DNA of 54,131 nt, from positions 1-54,131 of the forward strand of contig JAJRVQ010000145.1 of assembly GCA_024277255.1 (NCBI GenBank), read 5' to 3'. This stretch comes from Acidobacteriota bacterium. Its GTDB lineage: Bacteria; Acidobacteriota; Thermoanaerobaculia; Multivoradales; SZUA-115. Positions 34,767-41,100 of this stretch are shown here, in pieces. The notes under the pieces are model-generated. The model made no database searches and was not told the origin of the DNA. It saw only the letters and a list, made by a program, of their open reading frames with translations. A program made the position numbers and the translations under genes. How positions within the stretch are numbered: the first letter of the stretch is position 1; each line of letters starts with the position of its first letter.

Positions 34767-35951
34767 ATGCCGGCCCAACACCCCTCCCAAATGGTTGAAC
34801 TCGATGCTCATCTGGGCGAACTGTCGCCCGATCTGTTTAGTTCCATTTTTGTCGCTTCGGTTCAAGCGCTGGAGACCTACGGTATCGAATGGGCGATCGA
34901 GCTGGTTCACCAGCTGGCAATCGCCCCGGCTCTCGGCCGCGAACCGGTAGCCCCCGAAGCTCTGTTGAGCCGACTCGGCTTCGTCTCCGCCTTCGATCCG
35001 GCTTTGCGCTGGCTGCTCAGGCGGCTGGCCAGTGCCGGCCATCTGGTCTGCGAAGAAAGAGGCGGAGCGCGGCTCTATTCCCAACCGCAGCCGCTACGCC
35101 CGGCCGCCATCGCCGAGTTCAGAGACTTGGCGCTCGCCATCGACCCCAGAAACGCCGCTTCGCTCGATCTGCTCGACGCCGCCGGTGAGTCCTACCCCAA
35201 AGTGGCGCGCGGCGAGCTCAGCGGCCAGCAGGCCCTCCTCGGCCCGCACCGGATAGCCTTGTGGACGCGCTACTTCCACAACGACAATCCGATCTACGCG
35301 ATCAATAACATCATCGCCGCCACGGCGGTTGCCAACCGGCTACCGGCGGCGCAGGGCCGTATTCTGGAAATCGGGGCGGGCGGAGGCAGCGGTTCCGAAG
35401 CTCTGCTCGACACCCTCGGCCAACGGGGCCGGTTGAGCGCCATCGCCTCCTACCGGATCACCGAGCCAAGCCCCTTCTTCCGCCGCCGCGCACAACGCGG
35501 TCTCACCGCCGCCCACCCGCAACTGCCGCTCGAATTCGCCGAACTCGACATCGACAAGCCGTGGGCCGAGCAAGGTGTGGAGCCGGAGAGTGCCGACCTC
35601 ATCTTCGGAGTCAACGTGGTGCACGTGGCGCAGGACCTCGCCTTCAGCCTCGGCGAGGCACTGCGCACCCTGGTGCCGGGCGGTTGGCTGATCGTCGAGG
35701 AATGCGTCCGCCCGCGGCCCGGCGAAGCGATCTCCACCGAGATGATCTTTCAACTCCTCGACAGCTTCACCGCGGTCAAGATCGACCCCAAAACCAGGCC
35801 CAACCCCGGCTTCTTGACCGTCGCCGAATGGCGCAAAGCTCTACGCACCGCCGGCTTCGACAGGGTGGAGGTCGTCCCCGATCTCGAGGCGATCACCGAG
35901 TCTTTCCCCCTCTTCTTCGCCGGTGCGTTATGCGCCCGTAAGCCCAGGTAA
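34767..35951 (+). CDS. Class I SAM-dependent methyltransferase, PKS/O-methyltransferase type
   Basis: 394 residues. The SAM-binding motif I is ILEIGAGGGSGSEALL (about 196-211). Motif II-like DLIFGVNVVHVAQDL (about 278-292) and the LVPGGWLIVEECVRP block (post-I/IV region) support the methyltransferase_12-type fold. The N-terminal ~190 residues look like a helical lid or dimerisation domain. It may methylate a polyketide-like or phenolic substrate; unknown. It precedes the selenoprotein gene by 40 bases on the same strand, so co-transcription is possible. Confidence 0.8.
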   Translation: MPAQHPSQMVELDAHLGELSPDLFSSIFVASVQALETYGIEWAIELVHQLAIAPALGREPVAPEALLSRLGFVSAFDPALRWLLRRLASAGHLVCEERGGARLYSQPQPLRPAAIAEFRDLALAIDPRNAASLDLLDAAGESYPKVARGELSGQQALLGPHRIALWTRYFHNDNPIYAINNIIAATAVANRLPAAQGRILEIGAGGGSGSEALLDTLGQRGRLSAIASYRITEPSPFFRRRAQRGLTAAHPQLPLEFAELDIDKPWAEQGVEPESADLIFGVNVVHVAQDLAFSLGEALRTLVPGGWLIVEECVRPRPGEAISTEMIFQLLDSFTAVKIDPKTRPNPGFLTVAEWRKALRTAGFDRVEVVPDLEAITESFPLFFAGALCARKPR

Positions 35952-35991
35952 ATGGCGCTATACTCGCCGCTTGACTCTAAGGAGGAACCCG

Positions 35992-36228
35992 ATGCCACAG
36001 AGGTTTTCGATCGAATACTGCGTACAGTGAAACTACCAACCTAGAGCCGCCAGTTTGGCGGACGAGATCGAGCGGCAGTACAACGTGAGGCCGGAGTTGA
36101 TCAAAGGTCGTGGTGGTGTCTTCGAGGTCATGCTCGGTGAGGAGCTGATCTACTCGAAGAAGATGACCGGTCGCTTCCCCGAACCGGGCGAGGTAGAGAA
36201 GAGCCTGGCAGGCAAGCTCAACGGTTGA
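35992..36228 (+). CDS. SelW/Rdx-family selenoprotein with in-frame UGA (selenocysteine)
   Basis: 78 residues when the TGA at 36028-36030 is read as selenocysteine (codon 13). The motif is CxxU at residues 10-13 (YCVQUNY), the thioredoxin-like redox centre of the SelW/SelT/SelH family. Downstream residues GGVFEVMLGEELIYSKKMTG and RFPEPGEV are the family's hallmark ending. TAAGGAGG lies 5 bases before the ATG. A stem-loop follows the UGA at the right distance. Read as a stop, the TGA would give a meaningless 12-residue peptide, yet homology continues past it. Standard ORF calling would miss the gene. The Sec machinery genes (selA, selB, selC, selD) are not in this window. Confidence 0.9.
36031..36061 (+). 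promoter_or_regulatory. Bacterial SECIS-like element downstream of the UGA
   Basis: CCGCC (36047-36051) and GGCGG (36057-36061) form a GC-rich 5-bp stem with loop AGTTT, starting 16 bases after the UGA. An unpaired G near the top of the apical loop and this distance fit the bacterial SECIS model, which SelB recognises to insert selenocysteine. It lies within the coding region, as it should in bacteria. Confidence 0.7.
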
Positions 36229-36291
36229 TCGGCGCAGAGTTCTCGGATTCCCGAGGGCTCTCACCGGCAAGCCCACAGCAGATTGACCGTC

Positions 36292-36321
36292 TTGACGTCC
36301 TTTCTCTAGTCCATGTAGTAT
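36292..36321 (+). promoter_or_regulatory. Promoter for the XRE-type gene
   Basis: TTGACG (36292-36297), an 18-base spacer and TAGTAT (36316-36321). The start site would fall near 36328, only about three bases from the ATG at 36331. No Shine-Dalgarno sequence fits, so the transcript may be leaderless. Confidence 0.5.
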
Positions 36322-36330
36322 ATTTCAAGC

Positions 36331-36765
36331 ATGGCCAAGAAACCGAGAAAGCCCGCCCGGCGCCGACCGCGGGAGCCACAACACCGGAAGGTGCGCCTCG
36401 TGGAGATGACCTTTCGCCAACTCCTGGTGCGCACCGGGATGGAGATGCACACCCTCGACCGGCGCTGCGGCAAAGCTCCGGGCTACACCAGCCAGGTGCT
36501 CTGCGGTCGGGTGCGGATGACCTTCCACCACCTGTTCAAGTGGCTGGAGGCGATGGACGTGGCGCCGGATGAGTTCTTTCAGCTGCTCGCCGAGAATTTG
36601 CGGCCGAGCTACCAGCCATCCTACCGGCCCCCCTACCGGCCCGACCTGCCGCCGCCCGACCCAGAGGAACTCGACGAGCTGATCGGCCGGATCGCCAAGC
36701 AGTTGATGAACCGCAAGAAAGGCTCGCCGCAGCGCCCCGCCGGCGAAAAGCCGAAGACAGACTGA
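36331..36765 (+). CDS. Small XRE/Cro-type helix-turn-helix protein
   Basis: 144 residues. A lysine/arginine-rich N-terminus (KKPRKPARRRPREP) precedes a Cro/C1-like HTH domain (about residues 28-90), with FRQLLVRTGMEMHTLDRRCG and GYTSQVLCGRVRMTFHHLFK as the two halves. A Pro/Tyr-rich segment (PSYQPSYRPPYRPDLPPP) and a charged tail follow. Probable transcription regulator. It converges with the TPR gene (3 bases between the stops), and the nearest other genes on that strand are three small peptides. It has no TPR domain of its own, so it may work with the TPR protein; this is inference. Confidence 0.7.
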   Translation: MAKKPRKPARRRPREPQHRKVRLVEMTFRQLLVRTGMEMHTLDRRCGKAPGYTSQVLCGRVRMTFHHLFKWLEAMDVAPDEFFQLLAENLRPSYQPSYRPPYRPDLPPPDPEELDELIGRIAKQLMNRKKGSPQRPAGEKPKTD

Positions 36766-36768
36766 GGG

Positions 36769-37923
36769 CTAGCCGCCCGCGTTGAGCTGGGCCAGTGCCC
36801 GGCGCAAGACCTTGCTGGTGAGTTCTTCGCCGTCGGCGGCGCGGGCGACGGTGCGCAGGGCGAGAAGAGCTTGCCCCTCCAAGCCGGCGGCGGCCAGGGC
36901 ACCGAAAGCCTGGCGGGCGATCTCGCGGGCCTGCCGCCAGTGGCAGGCATCGGCGTGGGCCAGGGCCAGTTCGAGGTGGGCGTGGGCGGCATCGGCCAGG
37001 GCACCGACTTTCAAGAGCCTCTCCCGCGCCTCATCCAATCCTCCGACCGCCTCCTCCCAGCGGCCCATCGCCAGCAGGGCGCGGGCCTCGATCCACTCGC
37101 CGCGAATCGCCGCGGCGCGGTCGGCCGGCCCCTGGTAGACCCGCTGGAGGATCTGGGCGGTGCGGCGGGCCGTAGCCAGTTCGCCGAGGTCGAGCCGGGC
37201 CTGGGCTATCAAAGTCAGAGAACTCAGCTTGAGCATTCGATCGCCGTCGGTGTGGGTCTCCTTGAGGCAATCGTAGGCACAGCGCAGCGCGGCGGCAGGC
37301 TGGCCGAGCCGCAGGTAGACCCGGCCCATGGAGGCGAGAACCCGGTTCGCTCTCCATCCTTCATCGAGGCGCTGGTACCCCTTGTGGCTCCTCTTGAACA
37401 ACGCAAGGGCCTGATCGAGGTGACCGCAATCGGTCAGTAACACTGCTGAAAGCCATTCGACCTTGGCCTTCAGTAGAGGATCGCCGGTGCCCAAGCGGGC
37501 GATCTGCGCCGCTTCGCGCAGGTTCTTGCGCGCCGCCTTGGTGTCGCCGGTGATGCGCTGCGCGTTGCCCAGGGTGGCCAGGCAGTCGGCCAGCACGTCG
37601 CGCTCGATGAAGCCCCCCGTCGTCACCCAGCCCTGCTGCGTCGCCGGCCGGGCGGCGTAGACCGCCAGCTCGGCCAGGTGGAGGGCGAGCGGCGGGTTGG
37701 CGAAGCGGTGTTCGTCGCTCGCCGCGCGCAGATGGTCGGCCGCCTTGGCGTTGTGCAGCCGGTGCAGCGAGCGCACCCGCATCACCTGGCGGCCGCGCGG
37801 CAGCTCCAGCAGCTTCGCAATGTTCGGCACCACGTAGCGCCGCGGCTTTCGCTCAGTCAGCGATCGGAGAACCGCCGCAAAGACCGAGTCATACTGACTG
37901 CGCTCGTATTTGTTTTCAGACAT
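36769..37923 (-). CDS. TPR-repeat protein preceded by tandem small-peptide genes
   Basis: 384 residues from the ATG at 37923; a longer frame upstream to 38073 reads through peptide gene A in another frame and is unlikely. Residues ~90-370 are alpha-helical TPR-like repeats of ~35-40 residues (LADCLATLGNAQRITGDTKA, RVLASMGRVYLRLGQPAAAL, AHAHLELALAHADACHW). The N-terminus has a short basic segment (RKPRRYVVPNIAKLLELPRG) that may contact DNA or protein. No signal peptide is visible. It is the last gene of an apparent four-gene minus-strand run: peptide genes C, B, A, then this one. TPR domains of bacterial sensors often bind short peptides. Confidence 0.75.
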   Translation of the reverse strand: MSENKYERSQYDSVFAAVLRSLTERKPRRYVVPNIAKLLELPRGRQVMRVRSLHRLHNAKAADHLRAASDEHRFANPPLALHLAELAVYAARPATQQGWVTTGGFIERDVLADCLATLGNAQRITGDTKAARKNLREAAQIARLGTGDPLLKAKVEWLSAVLLTDCGHLDQALALFKRSHKGYQRLDEGWRANRVLASMGRVYLRLGQPAAALRCAYDCLKETHTDGDRMLKLSSLTLIAQARLDLGELATARRTAQILQRVYQGPADRAAAIRGEWIEARALLAMGRWEEAVGGLDEARERLLKVGALADAAHAHLELALAHADACHWRQAREIARQAFGALAAAGLEGQALLALRTVARAADGEELTSKVLRRALAQLNAGG

Positions 37924-37985
37924 ATTCACGCGCAAGCGTATCACGGGCCGCGCGCGAGCGCCAAGCGCCGCCCGTGCCTTAACAG

Positions 37986-38096
37986 CTAGCCATCCGGATC
38001 CAGAACCGCCCCAATCTCCACCATCGCCGCCGGCTCTTCGAACCAGCCCAACAACGCCAACATCAGCCACCAACCCGAACCCAATACATCGATCAT
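37986..38096 (-). CDS. Small hydrophobic peptide, tandem copy A
   Basis: 36 residues from the ATG at 38096 to the TAG at 37986-37988. AGGAG lies 8 bases upstream. An in-frame ATG two codons earlier is also possible but only 2 bases from the ribosome site, and copy C lacks it. The peptide has a short acidic start (MID), a hydrophobic core with the Trp pair GSGWWLMLALLGW, and an acidic tail (EEPAAMVEIGAVLDPDG). It is the copy nearest the TPR gene; 62 bases separate them and can fold into a hairpin (CACGGGC with GCCCGTG). No known family. Type I-like toxin or signalling peptide are the possibilities. Confidence 0.65.
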   Translation of the reverse strand: MIDVLGSGWWLMLALLGWFEEPAAMVEIGAVLDPDG

Positions 38097-38156
38097 CGCC
38101 ATCGCTCCTCTCTTGCCTGTCCTACCTTGATCCTGCCCACCACGGCGGGCCGTCCG

Positions 38157-38267
38157 CTAGCCATCCGGATTGAGAACCGCCCCAATCTCCACCATCGCCG
38201 CCGGCTCTTCGGACCAGCCCAACAACACCAACACCAGCCACCAACCTGAACCCAATAGATCGATCAT
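38157..38267 (-). CDS. Small hydrophobic peptide, tandem copy B
   Basis: 36 residues from the ATG at 38267 to the TAG at 38157-38159, with AAAGGAG upstream (8 bases from the AGGAG core). Same design as copy A: MIDLLGSGWWLVLVLLGW, then SEEPAAMVEIGAVLNPDG. It differs from copy A at seven nucleotides in the coding part, two of them silent. Copies A and B share identical length and stop position, so the duplication is recent but under some selection. Not predicted by ordinary gene callers because of size. Confidence 0.65.
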   Translation of the reverse strand: MIDLLGSGWWLVLVLLGWSEEPAAMVEIGAVLNPDG

Positions 38268-38282
38268 CGCCATTGCTCCTTT

Positions 38283-38305
38283 GTGAAGTTTTCAGTCAAC
38301 TTCAC
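38283..38305 (-). terminator. Hairpin between small-peptide genes C and B
   Basis: Inverted repeat GTGAAGTT (38283-38290) with AACTTCAC (38298-38305), loop of 7, overlapping the TGA stop of copy C. The A/T-rich stem and lack of a long U-run suggest a partial terminator or attenuator that could make downstream expression lower than that of copy C. Confidence 0.45.
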
Positions 38306-38418
38306 GATTTGCCCGCCGGATCCAACGTCGCCCCAATCTCCACCATCGCCGCCGGCTCTTCGGACCAGCCCAACAACACCAACACCAGCCACAACCCTGA
38401 ACCCAATAGATCGATCAT
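38302..38418 (-). CDS. Small hydrophobic peptide, tandem copy C
   Basis: 38 residues from the ATG at 38418 to the TGA at 38302-38304, with AAAAGGAG 8 bases upstream. The upstream start used optionally in copies A and B is ATC here, which fixes the true start as the second ATG. Core: MIDLLGSGLWLVLVLLGW, then SEEPAAMVEIGATLDPAGKS, so one Trp is lost and the C-terminus differs. It is the most promoter-proximal copy in the minus-strand run. A hairpin sits just after its stop. Confidence 0.65.
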   Translation of the reverse strand: MIDLLGSGLWLVLVLLGWSEEPAAMVEIGATLDPAGKS

Positions 38419-38612
38419 CGCGATTGCTCCTTTTGACGGTCATGCCCCCCCCTTCCACGGCTCATGCGGCCACAGCAGGAGGGTGCAAGTGATTGATTTC
38501 AAACAGCTTAACACCGGTCGCCAAGACCGGCCCCTGAAGTTGAGCTCGGTGTTCTCGCCACTTGACAAGGGCCAAGAACAGTTGTGATATCCTTCAAGAG
38601 CTTGGTATTTAC
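38419..38612. promoter_or_regulatory. Divergent intergenic region with a promoter for the 38.6-kb gene
   Basis: This 194-base region separates peptide gene C from the rightward gene. On the plus strand TTGACA (38562-38567) with a 17-base spacer and TGATAT (38585-38590) is a good -35 with a modest -10. The start near 38597 would precede the ATG at 38613. No clear minus-strand promoter was identified for the peptide run. Confidence 0.45.
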
Positions 38613-41021
38613 ATGCTCTCGACCCGTCAAACCGCAGCCGCAATCCGCGCGCAGAGCCACTTGCACCGGCCGGCAGGAGGCGATAGCCGGTGGCACAGGA
38701 TTTCGAAGGTACTCGCCTTGGCCCGAGGTTTCGTCCTGCTGCCCCTCCTGCTGGCGGCTGCTCCCTCCCTCGCTCTTCTCGCCATGGAATCAGCCGAACG
38801 GGCGGCAGTAGTGGAGTTCACCTTCAGCCTCAGCGCAGAGTTCGAGAAATCGGTGGAACTGAAGCGCGAGTGGACCCTTGTACTGATCCCACGTAGCGAG
38901 GAGTTGGAGACGATTCGCCGGCCGGTCTTGGCCACCAAGCCGGCGACTGTGGCCTTGCCAATGGGCAGCGAGTGGGAAGTGGGCGGGGAGTTGGCTGGCT
39001 TTTGGGTCCAGCGCCAGCTCATTGCCATCGCTCGCGGCACCGGGGCGCGGAAGGTCGAGGTTCAACTGTGGCCACTGGGTACGATCCGCGGCAAGTTGCG
39101 CCGGCCTCAACAGAAGGCCAAGCTGCCGAGCGAAGTGGTGGTGCGCACCATGATCCTGCCGCAGATCCTGGGCCGACCCAAGAACCCCGCAGGCGCACGC
39201 ACCTGCCCCGTAGCCGAGGACGGCTCGTGGAGTTGTGAGCTGCCCGCCGGCAAACTGGACATCGCGGTGAGTGCCACGGGCTTCATGCCACACTACGTGT
39301 GGGCGATGGTGCTACCGCCGCACAGCGTCCGAGATCTGCCACCCTTTGCCCTACTCCAGGGAGCTTCCGTGGCCGCTTGGGTGGCGATCGAGGGAGGCAA
39401 GATCGACCCGGAGAGCTGCATCGCCCGGCTGCTGCCGGCAACCTCGTGTGAGACCGGTGCCGGCCAAGCGGTGCGCAACCTGGCCAAGGCGGTCGATACC
39501 CACGTCGGCGGCGACGGCTTTGTGCAGTTCACCGATCTAGCGCCGGGCCACTATGCTCTGGAGGTAGCCCAACCCGGCTACGCCACGGCCACTGTCAGCC
39601 TCATCGAGGTGGTCGCTCAGCGGGAGACCCTCCTCCCGGAACCAGTGCTTCTCAAGCCACCGCTAACCCTCAGTTTGGAGATCGTCCCTCCCCAAGACCT
39701 TTCCGGCCAGCAGTGGCGAGTCCATCTCTACGATTTGTCGAAGAGGGCCACCAACGGTGGGCGACCCATGACCACCTATGAGGGCCCCGCCGACGACGAG
39801 GGACGATTGGCGGTGACCGATCTCAGCCCAGGGGAGTATTCCCTGGAGATCAACGACTCTGCCGGCAACCGCATCTATAGTTCTTCTCGGGAACTCGGGC
39901 CTTGGCAACTGGAGAGTTCCACTTCGCAGCGCATCGAGATTCCCCAAGTTCGTATCAAAGGGCGACTCAGTGTCGGCGAAGAACCGGTCGCCGCCACTCT
40001 CTGGTTCGGCGGCAAGTCGGGCGCATCGCGGGTTCGCCTAGAGAGCGATGCGGAGGGCCATTTCGCAGGTATCCTGCCTCGCGCAGGACGCTGGCCGGTG
40101 GCAGTCGAAGCCAACAGGCCGCGCCTCAACGCCACGACGACGGTGGAGATCCACCCCAATCGCTCTGGCGAGGCCATGGTCGACCTCGACTTACCAGACA
40201 CCCACCTGTTCGGACGCGTCGTCGACTGGCAAGGCAACCCGCTGGCGGGTGCTACCGTGGTCGCCATTGCAGAGGGGTACCTGATAAACCCTCGAGTACG
40301 CACAGATGAAGCTGGGACCTTTGATCTGCGAGCTGTGGCGGTCGGCGAAGTAGCGCTGGCGGCGTTTGCGGAACGCCCCGCTTGCCAGGCTGGACCTCAC
40401 CGCACTTCGCTTGCCGAAGGCATGGAGATCGGACCCATCGAACTGCGCTGCCAAGAAATGAAGCCGGTTCGCGGCGTCGTAGTTTCCGAGAAAGGCCCGG
40501 TGGCTGGCGCCCTCATCACGATGAAGGCGCGCTTTCCTCAAATCGGCAGTGGTTCAACCACCACCGGGCAAAGCGGTTCGTTTGTCCTCGACATACCCGC
40601 GCCGATCAGTCGGGCGACCGTCACCATTCGGGCTGGCGGTTTCGGCATCCAGAGTCGAGAGGTGGAACTGAGCGAGCTGCCGCTTCGTCTGACGCTGGTG
40701 AAGGGTATCGGCAAGGTGACGATCCAAATACCGCTCACCGAGGAGGAGTTCGAGAACCATCGCTTGCGGATCGCACTCTTTGCGGCTGGGATCGAGATTA
40801 CACCCACTGCCACGACCCTCCGTGAATACCCCGGCAAGGGAGACCAGCCGGCCCGAGCGGAATTCAGCCAACTGGCGCCGGGCGACTACGCAGCTTGCTT
40901 ACTCCCCGTTTCCTCCCTTGCCTATTGGAACCCCGGCGAGGAACCGCTGACTTGCGTTTCCGGCCGGCTGGAAGCCAACGGCCACCTCACTCTCAGCCCA
41001 CCACGCCCAGCGGAAAGGTAG
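38613..41021 (+). CDS. Large secreted protein with carboxypeptidase-regulatory-like (Ig-like) repeats
   Basis: 802 residues from the ATG at 38613; an earlier in-frame TTG at 38562 overlaps the promoter. The signal sequence is atypical: the hydrophobic stretch (ARGFVLLPLLLAAAPSLALL) comes after ~35 basic residues. The rest is beta-rich. A typical CarboxypepD_reg-like segment is LFGRVVDWQGNPLAGATVVA (about residues 532-551) with TDEAGTFDLRAVAVGEVAL. Other parts resemble Cna-B/Ig-like modules (LAPGHYALEVAQPGYATATV, LSPGEYSLEIND). Function unknown; surface adhesion or a cell-wall role are typical for such repeats. Confidence 0.72.
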   Translation: MLSTRQTAAAIRAQSHLHRPAGGDSRWHRISKVLALARGFVLLPLLLAAAPSLALLAMESAERAAVVEFTFSLSAEFEKSVELKREWTLVLIPRSEELETIRRPVLATKPATVALPMGSEWEVGGELAGFWVQRQLIAIARGTGARKVEVQLWPLGTIRGKLRRPQQKAKLPSEVVVRTMILPQILGRPKNPAGARTCPVAEDGSWSCELPAGKLDIAVSATGFMPHYVWAMVLPPHSVRDLPPFALLQGASVAAWVAIEGGKIDPESCIARLLPATSCETGAGQAVRNLAKAVDTHVGGDGFVQFTDLAPGHYALEVAQPGYATATVSLIEVVAQRETLLPEPVLLKPPLTLSLEIVPPQDLSGQQWRVHLYDLSKRATNGGRPMTTYEGPADDEGRLAVTDLSPGEYSLEINDSAGNRIYSSSRELGPWQLESSTSQRIEIPQVRIKGRLSVGEEPVAATLWFGGKSGASRVRLESDAEGHFAGILPRAGRWPVAVEANRPRLNATTTVEIHPNRSGEAMVDLDLPDTHLFGRVVDWQGNPLAGATVVAIAEGYLINPRVRTDEAGTFDLRAVAVGEVALAAFAERPACQAGPHRTSLAEGMEIGPIELRCQEMKPVRGVVVSEKGPVAGALITMKARFPQIGSGSTTTGQSGSFVLDIPAPISRATVTIRAGGFGIQSREVELSELPLRLTLVKGIGKVTIQIPLTEEEFENHRLRIALFAAGIEITPTATTLREYPGKGDQPARAEFSQLAPGDYAACLLPVSSLAYWNPGEEPLTCVSGRLEANGHLTLSPPRPAER

Positions 41022-41030
41022 GGACGACGA

Positions 41031-41064
41031 AACGCCCTCGACCGGGTAAACCGGCGAGGGCGTT
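41031..41064. terminator. Bidirectional terminator between two convergent genes
   Basis: AACGCCCTCG (41031-41040) pairs with CGAGGGCGTT (41055-41064) over 10 bp, extended by CCGG/CCGG (42-45 and 51-54 of that block), with a one-base bulge. The T-run on the plus side and A-run on the other make it work both ways, ending the 38.6-kb gene and the VWA gene. Confidence 0.75.
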
Positions 41065-41100
41065 CGTCATTGTGATCCAAAAGGAACCGGTGGCAGGGTT

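Noticed and set aside
37924..38073. N-terminal extension of the TPR protein upstream of 37923
   Set aside because: It reads copy A of the peptide genes in a different frame, and the ATG at 37923 begins a plausible natural N-terminus.
38264..38458. 64-residue minus-strand frame across peptide copies C and B
   Set aside because: It crosses the hairpin and the second Shine-Dalgarno sequence; the MIDLL frames have ribosome sites at constant spacing in every copy.
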